Part shown: one piece after another, positions 23,100 through 33,468 of the stretch
How the letters are laid out: each line of letters starts with the position of its first letter
How positions within the stretch are numbered: the stretch's first letter is position 1
Assembly: GCA_001600175.1 (NCBI GenBank)
Contig: BCJC01000002.1
Location: 750,318-814,317, forward strand
Direction of reading: 5' to 3'
From: Erythrobasidium yunnanense
Lineage: Eukaryota; Basidiomycota; Cystobasidiomycetes; Erythrobasidiales; Erythrobasidiaceae
Length of the DNA: 64,000 bases
Program-made: the position numbers and the translations under genes
The notes under the pieces: generated by a model
The model's input: the letters and a program-made list of their open reading frames with translations, nothing else
Told to the model about the DNA's origin: nothing
The model's database searches: none

Positions 23100-26000
23100 A
23101 TGATAGACCATCTGTTAGGAAGGCCATCGGCTGCTTTGAAGCGCACGCAGGTGCGACCAAGATCACAACACAAATACGCGACGCCCGGCTGACGTTGTTG
23201 TTTGCATAATCCGCAGGTGATTCTGGTTGGTCCACTATCAATCCAAGCATACGAGAAAGCTGTAATAACGATTTGCGTGACAGGTCCTTCTGTTCTGGAC
23301 AATCACACTGCGTTCCGGCAATAAGAATGGTCCCCCTTTCATCCGCTGGCTCAGCAGGCGCTATCGTGGGCTCGCACACCTTGACAAGAGTAGAACGTGC
23401 TCTGAGAGCTCTTTACAGGCTCCCGCATTACACCCTGGCAGGTCGTAGCCGGTACCCTGACATGCCTGTAAGCAAGAATGCACGTGAGCCGGTGAGAGAT
23501 ATGCCTCAGCCTGACTTGCTTCCACCACCACAGATACGCTGTCAAGAACATAGATCGTGTCATCGGCCTGCCTGCTCCAGAACCGCTAGCCCGTCTCGTA
23601 AGTTTGGCTACGAACTAGCTGAAGGAGCAGTCCTGATACACTATGCTGTTGATTCGCAGTACTCAAGAGACTTCTACAGGGCGACATGGATAGGTGCGCT
23701 AAGCCTCGACTAAACTTTCTCTCGCTTACGACATAATAACGCAGTCACCGCACTTGATACCGGCTTTGCGACGGCGATGCACGTCAAGCCAAAGTGGGTA
23801 CGAGACATACTCAGTCTTCTCTTCAGCGGGTACTACCTGCTATTCGCGAACGACGCGGACGAGAAGGTAGGAGTCGATATACTATTGGCCGAAGAGTCCG
23901 CTGAATTATGGCTGCACAGCTGCGCAAGTACCGTGCCGTATGCTCAGTCGAGATGCTCCGATCGACATGGGAAAAGACTACCAATCCGATCATACGAGCT
24001 CTGACATTCATGGAACGTCCGCGCGTGCAGACAAGGCGGAAATTCATGCTTCCCCGACCGAAAGGCTCGCCCTACACTCGACCTGTCGCTGTACATCTCT
24101 ACTATAATGGGTCAACAGCTCAGCTCGAGCAGTCGATAGATCTGTGGCTAGACGTGCCGGGTGGAGGCTTTGTCTGCATGACTCCTGAGCACCACGAAGA
24201 AAGACTCCTAAGCTGGGCAATCGCTACTGGGAAGGCGATACTTGCCATCGAGTATTCGAAAGCACCTGGCAAGTGCACTTGTTGCAAACGAAGCTGCGCT
24301 TCTGACTTGCTTTATCTTGATAGAATACCCTTATCCCTATGCTATGCACGAGGTTCTAGATGTATATCGTCTCTTACACGAGACAAAAGGCAGTGCTATC
24401 GGAATGCTTCGAGACGAGATCCGGATAGTCATGTCTGGCGACTCGGCGTGAGTTTCACCTCTTCTTCCGCAGAGATCAAGGCTGATGAACACATCCAGAG
24501 GAGCAAACATAGGTGCTGCCGTGATCATCAAACTACTGGAAATGCCCGCTGCGGGAAGACCGCCTTTGCCTCTCTCCCTCATCTGGACTTACCCTGCGCT
24601 CGACTTCAACTTTACCTCCTTCATGCCGCCTGAGCATCTTCAGATTCTCCGACACGAGTCTTCGCACCATCTCAAAGGTATCGTAGAACAGAAGGATCAC
24701 CTGAAACACCAAAGTCCGCTTACAGTAGTAGACGACCCAACTCGACCTCGGCATCGACGGAAATCATCATGGAGCAAGAGCTTCAGCAAGCTTCCTTTGG
24801 TACAAAGCTTGAAGTCGCCCTTGACGACTCCGAAGACGGCTATTCCGCGGTTACCGATACCAAGCGCATTCACTGGCTCCTCGCAAGTCGCTGCTAGTCC
24901 TGCACCGATGGACGATGGAACGGAAGCAGATAATGAAGGGGATGGAGAAGATTACATTCCGCTCACTGACCGGGAGAAACCACTTTCTGAGCGAGTCCAG
25001 TACTGGAATCCAGTATGTCGAGTGCGCTTCGTTGATGGTACGGAGTCTGACTATTGTACAGGATCGAGGCTATGCCGAGCTAGATGGAGACCACATAGGT
25101 CCGGTCTATGGCAAGGGAACAAGAGCTGCTGGCTTGGGCACTCGCTTGACCATGACGAGTCGGACAGGCTTTTTCAACGACCGTATAATCTCGCCTAGTA
25201 TGATGAGAGCAATGGCCATCTGCTAGTAAGTATGGTATTTTCCCACAACCCAAATCTCAGCTAATGATACTATCTTTTGTAGCGTCGGACCTCGAAACTC
25301 GCCAGATCTCTCGAAGAATTACTACATCTCTCCCATTCTCACGCCATCAGCTTTATTGGCTCAATTTCCTCCCGTATACCTTCTATGCGGCGAGAGAGAC
25401 CCCTTCAGCGACGATACCCTCATCTTTTCCGGTCGGCTCAGAGATGCAAAGCTGGCTCGCAAGGCTGAGCTAATGGCGAAGCAAGCGAAATATGGCGAAG
25501 GTTTGCGCATGAGTAGCTGTCTCCCATCTCAGCGGGATCCAATCCTTGATGAGAACGAGCAAGATTGGATCACGACGCGTTTTATCGAAGGCTGGTCGCA
25601 TGGGTGAGCTATATCGTCGCCATGCTTAACAGGACTCCGACTAAGTTAGTTGAATAGGTTCATGCAGATGGTCACCCTTCTGCCGAAGGTCCGGCAGTTC
25701 TTCGACCTTACCGCAGACTGGGCATTGCATAGCTTCGCGAGAGAGGAAGAGCGACTTCAGCATATCCATCATACCTTAGAACAGAAAGTCGCATCTTCTG
25801 GAGCCCAGGGCCACGAAAGCACAAGCGAGAAGGAAGACGAAGTCTTGTCTTTCAAGCCTCGCCGTCGGGGTTCAAGAACCGCTTCACCAGTTCCTGCAGC
25901 GGCCATCAGGTCACAGATCAAGGAGAGTCTCTCGAGCTCGTCTTCGGGATCCGATAATGCCCTCAGCACACCTGCCACTTCGCTTGCAGACTCAGACTCG

Positions 26001-26351
26001 AGCAACGGTCTACCTCGTCGACGTGCATCTCCTTCGGAAGGCAAAGTGTCTGGCGGACCTGTACAGCGGCTCCTCAAACAGGAGTTCGAGGACATACCTA
26101 CCAGCAGAAGGCGAAGCTCAGATTCTTCGCCTTCAGATTCTTCGCCTTCACGAGCTGGTGATGGCGTCATTGCAGAAGGCCAGCCCGTAGCGATGAGGCG
26201 TGCTTCTGACTCACTCGAGAAGGGCATCACCGGTACAGCTTTCGTAGAAGCTGCAGATCTTCTCAAGCGCAGAAGGGAAGAGGCCGTACAAGGTCTCGGC
26301 TCCGCTCTAGTGACGAGCGATGAAGAGCGAATAGCAGATGACTCGCATTAG
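23100..26351 (+). CDS. Hormone-sensitive-lipase-like alpha/beta hydrolase
   Basis: Predicted acylglycerol or sterol-ester hydrolase of the HSL family. The ATG at 23100 (MIDHLLGRPSAALKRTQ) is the likely start; joins before 23,400 are uncertain. Then YAVKNIDRVIGLPAPEPLAR, YSRDFYRATWIVTALDTGFA, PKWVRDILSLLFSGYYLLFA and EKLRKYRAVCSVEML, all completed by splicing. The hydrolase core has an oxyanion-type GGGF motif in DVPGGGFVCMTPEHHEERL, the nucleophile elbow GDSAGAN (split by an intron at the Ala), acid-region YLLCGERDPFSDD and the histidine in GWSHGFMQM. An unusual disordered insert (about 24630-24990, basic then acidic) separates nucleophile and acid, and the Ser-rich tail after 25740 is long. 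Introns: 23694-23744, 24269-24323 (GC-AG), 25013-25061, 25226-25282, 25604-25657 among others. Convergent with haspin. Confidence 0.82.
24269..24323 (+). other. GC-AG intron in the lipase gene
   Basis: The exon ends AAA GCA CCT G, then GCAAGTGC; acceptor TTGATAG ends at 24323. The join gives EYSKAPEYPYPYAM, a run well known from HSL-type enzymes. The alternative GT donor a few bases on breaks the frame relation. This is the second confident GC-AG intron in the window, again phase 1 and splitting a Glu codon. Confidence 0.75.
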
Positions 26352-26667
26352 CACAAGACTCGGTTTCTCAATATTGTGTATCAACAAAAATCAGACCCCC
26401 ATACGTAGCAATAGCATATCAACGCATTTCTTTCTCATTTCAGCACCTCTTCGCAGCATATCTCGTTCTTCAACTCATGCCGCGATGTATCATTATGCCT
26501 TGTATGATAGCCTCATGATTCACATCATACCTTTGTACTATATTTACATCAACATTGTCCTAACCTGCCGTGAAACTCGAAGAAGAGGAGAAATACGAAA
26601 AGCCCGACTCGACACGCTTACTATCTACAAGAGAGAGAAACATAGCAGCTACACTGTCGCAAATATA
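26352..26667. other. Convergent intergenic region lipase / haspin (first copy)
   Basis: About 316 bp, A/T-richer than its surroundings, holding the two 3' UTRs. No coding potential supported. It is repeated identically at 28110-28425. Confidence 0.5.
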
Positions 26668-27177
26668 TTAAGCGTGCGTCCACCATAGCACAAACTCGCC
26701 TGCGCTCGCACAAACCTGGGCTGAGGTGCTATCCTCGGTCTCCTGCGAAGAAGCGCTCGTCTTAGCAGCTCTACCTTTCCTCTTTGGTTTGCCAGCCCCG
26801 TTCGTCGCTTCGACCGCCGCTAGTGCAGTTTCGATACTAGCGCTCAAGATAGCCAAAGCCGCTTTGAGCGAATCGTAGGCCGCTTTTTCCTGCTCATAGT
26901 CTTGTATGGCAGATGTTATTGTAGGTTTGCCTGTTCGAGGCTTTGTCGGTGTGCCTGTGTGTGAGACTGCTCGTGATGCAAGGGTGCGTGTGCGCGGGCC
27001 CGCTGCTTTCCGGACGGGCTTCTTCAGCTTCTTGTCACTTAGAAGCTTGAGCGCTAGATAATGGAGCCACTAGCAACCGGATGCGGAAGTCAGCAAAATA
27101 GATGGCCAGGAGGGCGGGGCAGACTCACGACTACGTTTGTGATTGGGCAGAAAGCTTGCCAGTCACCCTTTATGAGT
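26668..27177 (-). pseudogene. Haspin 3' fragment cut by the sequence gap (duplicate copy)
   Basis: Identical to 28426-28935, the C-terminal end of the haspin gene, and cut at the N run. It contains the last intron (donor GTGAGTCTGCC, acceptor TTGCTAG) and the Lys/Ala/Ser-rich tail ending GEFVLWWTHA. It is probably not a separate gene but the assembly duplicate of the real 3' end. Confidence 0.85.
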
Positions 27178-27277
27178 NNNNNNNNNNNNNNNNNNNNNNN
27201 NNNNNNNNNNNNNNNNNNNNNNNNNNNNNNNNNNNNNNNNNNNNNNNNNNNNNNNNNNNNNNNNNNNNNNNNNNNNN
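27178..27277. other. Assembly gap, exactly 100 N
   Basis: A run of 100 N, the conventional scaffold gap of unknown length. The sequence ending at the gap (25520-27177) equals the sequence starting after it (27278-28935). The two contigs therefore appear to overlap by 1,658 bp and were placed end to end rather than merged. A true tandem duplication is the alternative. Confidence 0.95.
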
Positions 27278-28109
27278 TCTCCCATCTCAGCGGGATCCAA
27301 TCCTTGATGAGAACGAGCAAGATTGGATCACGACGCGTTTTATCGAAGGCTGGTCGCATGGGTGAGCTATATCGTCGCCATGCTTAACAGGACTCCGACT
27401 AAGTTAGTTGAATAGGTTCATGCAGATGGTCACCCTTCTGCCGAAGGTCCGGCAGTTCTTCGACCTTACCGCAGACTGGGCATTGCATAGCTTCGCGAGA
27501 GAGGAAGAGCGACTTCAGCATATCCATCATACCTTAGAACAGAAAGTCGCATCTTCTGGAGCCCAGGGCCACGAAAGCACAAGCGAGAAGGAAGACGAAG
27601 TCTTGTCTTTCAAGCCTCGCCGTCGGGGTTCAAGAACCGCTTCACCAGTTCCTGCAGCGGCCATCAGGTCACAGATCAAGGAGAGTCTCTCGAGCTCGTC
27701 TTCGGGATCCGATAATGCCCTCAGCACACCTGCCACTTCGCTTGCAGACTCAGACTCGAGCAACGGTCTACCTCGTCGACGTGCATCTCCTTCGGAAGGC
27801 AAAGTGTCTGGCGGACCTGTACAGCGGCTCCTCAAACAGGAGTTCGAGGACATACCTACCAGCAGAAGGCGAAGCTCAGATTCTTCGCCTTCAGATTCTT
27901 CGCCTTCACGAGCTGGTGATGGCGTCATTGCAGAAGGCCAGCCCGTAGCGATGAGGCGTGCTTCTGACTCACTCGAGAAGGGCATCACCGGTACAGCTTT
28001 CGTAGAAGCTGCAGATCTTCTCAAGCGCAGAAGGGAAGAGGCCGTACAAGGTCTCGGCTCCGCTCTAGTGACGAGCGATGAAGAGCGAATAGCAGATGAC
28101 TCGCATTAG
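27278..28109 (+). pseudogene. Lipase 3' fragment after the gap (duplicate copy)
   Basis: Begins inside the lipase exon at the codons for LPSQRDPILDENEQDW and continues identically to the stop at 28109, including the intron before FMQMVTLLPK. It has no promoter, start or catalytic serine on this side of the gap. Annotating it as a second lipase would be an artefact if the overlap reading is right. Confidence 0.85.
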
Positions 28110-28935
28110 CACAAGACTCGGTTTCTCAATATTGTGTATCAACAAAAATCAGACCCCCATACGTAGCAATAGCATATCAACGCATTTCTTTCTCATTTCA
28201 GCACCTCTTCGCAGCATATCTCGTTCTTCAACTCATGCCGCGATGTATCATTATGCCTTGTATGATAGCCTCATGATTCACATCATACCTTTGTACTATA
28301 TTTACATCAACATTGTCCTAACCTGCCGTGAAACTCGAAGAAGAGGAGAAATACGAAAAGCCCGACTCGACACGCTTACTATCTACAAGAGAGAGAAACA
28401 TAGCAGCTACACTGTCGCAAATATATTAAGCGTGCGTCCACCATAGCACAAACTCGCCTGCGCTCGCACAAACCTGGGCTGAGGTGCTATCCTCGGTCTC
28501 CTGCGAAGAAGCGCTCGTCTTAGCAGCTCTACCTTTCCTCTTTGGTTTGCCAGCCCCGTTCGTCGCTTCGACCGCCGCTAGTGCAGTTTCGATACTAGCG
28601 CTCAAGATAGCCAAAGCCGCTTTGAGCGAATCGTAGGCCGCTTTTTCCTGCTCATAGTCTTGTATGGCAGATGTTATTGTAGGTTTGCCTGTTCGAGGCT
28701 TTGTCGGTGTGCCTGTGTGTGAGACTGCTCGTGATGCAAGGGTGCGTGTGCGCGGGCCCGCTGCTTTCCGGACGGGCTTCTTCAGCTTCTTGTCACTTAG
28801 AAGCTTGAGCGCTAGATAATGGAGCCACTAGCAACCGGATGCGGAAGTCAGCAAAATAGATGGCCAGGAGGGCGGGGCAGACTCACGACTACGTTTGTGA
28901 TTGGGCAGAAAGCTTGCCAGTCACCCTTTATGAGT
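27278..28935. repeat. Second copy of the 1,658-bp direct repeat
   Basis: Matches 25520-27177 without a difference that I could find. It ends at 28935, where unique haspin sequence continues, so this copy is the one attached to the full haspin gene, while the first copy is attached to the full lipase gene. Confidence 0.93.
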
Positions 28936-31215
28936 CGCCGCATTAGTCTGTAGCATTCGTACTGCTGGTCTCCTTCGCCATCAAATAGAGCCTCATCTTC
29001 CAGTCCTCCACTTAGTATCCGCCCCTCTTTCAGCGTCGCTCTCGACAGTGTGAAGTCGATAATAGTAGCCGTAACGTCCCTCGAAGTGGCTCTCAAGCAG
29101 TCCGGCAATACCTCACTTCCATTTTCCACCGCTTCGATAGGCTCATCCAAAGTCTTGATCAAGATATTCCCCCAGTGCAGATCACGATGTTCGAACTGCG
29201 TCTCATTCTCGGCTGATGCTAGAGAAGTCGCTACTTGATGCAGGATGGAACAAGCTTGTTCCCAGTTCTTGACGCGGAAAGACTCGAGGTCCGTCCCGCC
29301 GTGCGAGAGACAGAGAAGAAGATAGAGCTGCGTATCGGGAAAGACGTCTACCTCACAGTATCAGCAGGATTACTTGTCTTCGGCAGAAGTTGGACGAACC
29401 TGGTCTAGCGTTCTCACCCTTCTCGGGATGTGATTTGCTAAAGTCGTCCCATGCAGAGAGGAGGCGTGCAGGGTATTGACCGGACGCAAGATAGGCACCA
29501 CGCAGATGCGTGAAGCCGGAGACGTTCCCTGCGTCTGCCATATTTGCTCCTTTGGAGAGTAGTTTGGTAATCTCGACTTCTCGCACGACATCTTGGATGA
29601 GAGATGTTTGCGGCAGGTCTTCCTCGACCACATCATGTGATACATGGCCAGATGACGGTCGATGTATCGGGATGACTTTGACTACTATCTCATCCTTCAT
29701 ATCTTGTTTTTCTGAATCTGTCGATGTGCTAACTACGAATACTTCAGAGTACGTAGCTTCTCCAAGCTTTGCCCAAGTGAATGACTGCGCAGCAGTATGG
29801 GAAGGAAGGAGAGGAAATACATTGATAATAGAAGAGAAGTCGTGGATCTTGTTAGAATAAGGCGAGCAAGCTTGCAGTAAAGGCTTGACATCGTCCGGGA
29901 CGAAGATTTCTGCCTTCTGTCCTAGGTCGGACGCAGCACTCGAGGGCTGTATATTCACTCCCCGCTCTACTTGTTCTTGCGAAGCGGATTCAGGAGGGAC
30001 GTCTCTGGATCTGATGATTTCGATGCTGATATCGCTATCTGACTCCGCCGACAGGCCTATGACGCGCTTCCCTACGGACTTCACGCTGGAAGTGCTGTCT
30101 TCCGTTGATGGCTGAATGGAAGACTTGTCTGATCCAGCTTGTGGAGAAGCCGTCCTCGATCTCGGGATAACTACCTCAATGATCGACTTCCTCTTCGCTA
30201 CAGCGACATTAGCAGCAGGCCGCTTCGACGCCGCTATGGGCGACACAGGTTCCCTCTCCCTAGGCGGCCTCTTTGGTTTCTCCTTGATTTGTTTCTCCTG
30301 CTGCTGCTGCTTGGGCCGCTTGGCATTACGATTCGCGCCGTATCTGTCAGAATGCACGAGGGGTGTGAGAGGTCGTCGCCATGCTACATCTGCATGCTGG
30401 CCGTGTCCTCTTGGAGGGGGAAGAGCCATTGGTCGATTGAGGAGATAGTTATTGGAAGATGTAGAAGTAGAGGTGGTAGTAGACTTGCGCTGAGATGTAT
30501 GAGGCCGTGCGGGGGTAGAATGCAGCGGGACATTGGGAGTCAGATAGGATAGAGTGGATACGACTGAAGGCCGAGCTTCTACGGGCTTCGGGAGCGCCGG
30601 CTGAGTATGAGGGCGGCTATTCTCCTTCTCTTCAACTGTATGTACTTCCACAGCCTTCTTCTTCGTCACAGCTGCAGGCTCTTTGCCTTTCTTTATCGGC
30701 GAAGAAGAAAGTGGAATATTGTTTGAATCCTTGCGAGCCATAAGAGCTGGCCCTTTCGCTTTCAGTATTGCTACATGCTCCTTCTTGCTTGGTCCTGCTG
30801 GTGGTGAAGATATAGGGCTTTCCACCACTCTAAGCTTCTTTGCTCTCGCAATTGGCTTTCGTGCCGGCTCAGCTGGGATTATATGGACATCGGAGCTTGA
30901 CGACGATGATGCTGAGCCATTCTCGGATGAAGAGAGCGATATAATACGCTGGCGCTGCGACTCTTTTGCAAGAGTAGGTTTGTTTTGATCGGGGAGTTCG
31001 CGAGGTGTGACGAAGGCAGAGGAAGTAGGAAAAGGGAGTGCAGGAGATTCATCATCATCATCATCATTATTAGTATCAGGATTGTTGTTTGCTATCGCCG
31101 GCTTTCCCATCATTTCGAGCCATTGGGCGTGCCTAGTCGCTGTCGAGCTCCCTCCGTTGACTCTGCGCTTCCCATAAGAAGTGTACCGCCGTGTCTCGCT
31201 GGAGAGAAGGACCAT
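28426..31215 (-). CDS. HRK1: Haspin-type histone H3 Thr3 kinase
   Basis: Atypical mitotic kinase that in relatives phosphorylates H3 Thr3 to recruit the chromosomal passenger complex to centromeres. Start ATG 31215 (MVLLSSETRRYTSYGKRR). About 450 residues are disordered, with basic patches and Ser clusters. The kinase part begins near FTWAKLGEATYSEVFVVS, with EIVVKVIPI (lysine), REVEITKLL, ARLLSAWDDF and, after an intron near 29354-29403, TQLYLLLCLSHGGTDLESF. The catalytic loop is FEHRDLHWGNILI and the metal motif is IIDFTLSR, the haspin replacement for DFG. The tail after the last intron (28,8xx) is Lys/Ala-rich and ends at TAA 28426-28428. This is the intact copy; its last 510 bases also occur before the gap. 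Confidence 0.88.
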
Positions 31216-31768
31216 GTAAGAGAGTCTTAGAGGAGTGTTATAAAGTGCTGTAAAGGAAAGTGTTTAAAGAGTGTGAGGGTCAGTCTTGGAGGAATGTAGA
31301 CCCGGCCTAACGAGCCTCTGCTCTCGACAACCGACCATCAAAACTCAGCCAACGAGCGCAGCAATACGAACACCAAACACACCATATAAAGAACATAAAG
31401 ACTCCCATCGAATCGCCGTACGTTTTGAGCGAAAGATTCGACGCCAAACTCGGCCTAGCCTGCGAGCCAGCCTGACATCTCGCTCTGTGTATTTCATCCG
31501 AATCTACTGGGATCCTCATCGTTGTGCTACATCGTCGTGTGCATGGTCACTTGTTCTGTGCTCTAGCAACACCTTGTACGTTGATTGTCCTTTTTCTGCG
31601 GGTTTTCAGCGCAGCGCCCTCGTTGTGCTGGCCAAATCCTGGCCAGCTGGGCGGTATCCGGCGTCTACATGTTGATGAAAGTTGTGTCTGATTCCTCTGT
31701 CGTCCTCCTGTATCTTCCTTCACTTCCCAACACCCCCCTTTGTACATTTTCCAGAAACAGTGACAGCA
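31216..31768. other. Divergent intergenic region haspin / RNA-binding protein
   Basis: About 550 bp between divergent start codons. Overlapping short frames on both strands without motifs. The last 80 bases before 31769 are CT-rich (TTCCTTCACTTCCCAACACCCCCC), suggesting the leader and transcription start of the plus-strand gene. Confidence 0.45.
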
Positions 31769-33233
31769 ATGGCAGACATCGATATATACGGCGACGAGAG
31801 TGATGTGTGTCAGATCGTATTGTAAATGCCAATACAACATCAATACTGAAACATCCTCGGAACTCTCGCTTCTCAGCTGTATGGTGACCTCGATGAATCT
31901 AAGCCTTCCGTCAACTCGTCTTCGTCCGCAAATGCATCAGGCTCGACCGGCGCTACATCGCAGCAGGATGGAGGGTCCAACAATGTCAAGGTGAGAGGGC
32001 CGCTCCTCCCGGACGAAGACAAGACCTAATTGCTGTCCTGACAGATGGAAGACGCTGGTAGCAACAGTAATTTCGGCCAAGGCAACAACAATAACAACAA
32101 CATGATGCAAGGCTCGATGTCACCCATGGGCGGCGCAGGCGGGATGATGAACATGCAGAACCCCATGATGATGCAGAATCCCATGATGGCCATGGGTGGT
32201 GGACAGAACGGGATGGGCATGATGGGCTTCCCTATGCAGGGTATGCAAGGGATGGGCAATATGGGCGGCATGCCTAATATGATGGGTAATATGGGAAACA
32301 TGATGGGCGGAATGGGAAATATGAACAACAACAACAATAACAACATGATGGGCGGCATGCAGAGCCAGCCGAGAAACCAAGGTCTAAATGCTTTGAACAT
32401 CGTCGACCTGCATTGGGTGAGTGCTCTCCCTATTTGTATCAGTTGAGCGATCTTTGAAGGCTTGAATCGCAGTGGACTTCCGATGAAGACCTCCGCAGAG
32501 TGTGCGCAGAAGCTGGTGTCACGATTGCTCTCACAGACGTCACTTTCGCCGAACACAAAGTGAATGGAAAGTCAAGAGGGTGAGCCATACTCTCCCCCAG
32601 ATCCACGAAATCAGGCTTGACGATCGATGAATAGAATGGCCTTCGTCGAGACACCAAGCCAAGATGAAGCCGAGCGTGTCAAGCAATGGTTCGAGGGCAA
32701 GTGAGTACGCGCACAAATTCAAGCGCCAGGTGTTCGCTTATATCGTACGCCAGTGAATTCCAAGGCAAGCGCATAGCACCTAACATGCAGTCTGGCTCCT
32801 TCAATCCTTACAAAGTGCAGAAAGGTAAGTGTCATCCTCTCTCGTTTCATTCGCTTCGAAGCTGACAACGATTTGGCGAACAGACGGACGACCGACTGGT
32901 CAAGGCGGCATCCGGACAGGCGCGATGGGAGGCGGTGACGGTGGACCACCCATGGGCGGCGGTGGTGGTCGAGGAGGAGGTATGAACCGCGGCGGTGGTG
33001 GTTTTGGGCAGAACCAAGGTCGGGGAGGCTTTAATGGCGGTGGTCGAGGAGGCATGATGGGCGGCAGCGGCGGGAACAATAACATGATGGGAGGAGGTAT
33101 GATGAATAACAACATGGGAGGAGGAGGAGGGATGATGGGCCGTGGAAGAGGTGGATTCGGAAATGGTCAGATGCCGCCGTCTGGTCCTGGAGGCTTCAAC
33201 CAAGGACAGAAGAGACAGAGGCAGGACTACTAA
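31769..33233 (+). CDS. RRM RNA-binding protein, CPSF6/CFIm68-like
   Basis: Start ATG 31769; exon 1 (31769-31804) encodes [12 protein letters not shown], and exon 2 continues LYGDLDESK. This opening closely resembles the N terminus I recall for CPSF6 (ADG..HIDIYAD). A long Met/Asn/Gly-rich tract follows (32080-32360), then one RRM assembled from short exons: [70 protein letters not shown]. The C terminus is Gly/Arg/Met-rich and ends GQKRQRQDY at 33231-33233. In relatives CFIm68 works with CFIm25 in poly(A)-site choice and export of mRNA. The Gly/Asn/Met tracts look prion-like. The large minus-strand frames here are shadows of the repeats. Confidence 0.75.
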
Positions 33234-33468
33234 TCACCTGCATCTCTTCCTCTTTCCTCTGCTCGTTAGCTCACCCTACCTCTCTTCAGCTGTTATCTTC
33301 CACTTTTCTAAGTCACCCTTTATATGCATTCCCTTCTGTATTTCTTTCATGCTCTAGAGTCTTATCAAATACAATGCTTCATATCTGTAGTACCAAATCC
33401 ATACCTAACTCAATCCTGCCAATCGCCAATTGTCTCTTTCGGACGACTTCGACATCATCAAGCGAGCC

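Larger units (their letters stand above)
25520..27177. repeat. First copy of a 1,658-bp direct repeat flanking the sequence gap
   Basis: Bases 25520-27177 recur at 27278-28935, offset 1,758. The compared stretches are identical, including UTRs, intergenic sequence, introns and an in-gene microrepeat (TCAGATTCTTCGCCT twice). The copy runs from the lipase C-terminal exons through the intergenic region into the haspin 3' end and stops exactly at the first N. See the gap entry: most likely one end of a duplicated contig overlap. Confidence 0.93.

Noticed and set aside
25769-26266. 165-codon antisense frame in the lipase tail (and its copy at 27527-28024)
   Set aside because: Shadow of Ser/Arg-rich low-complexity coding sequence on the plus strand.
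27061-27387. Frames running across the N gap
   Set aside because: They pass through unknown bases and join unrelated haspin-intron and lipase sequence.
30116-30552. Overlapping plus-strand frames opposite haspin
   Set aside because: They sit inside the disordered haspin exon and have no independent features.
32026-32556. 176-codon minus-strand hydrophobic Pro/Ile/Met frame
   Set aside because: Antisense of the Met/Gly/Asn repeats of the CPSF6-like gene.
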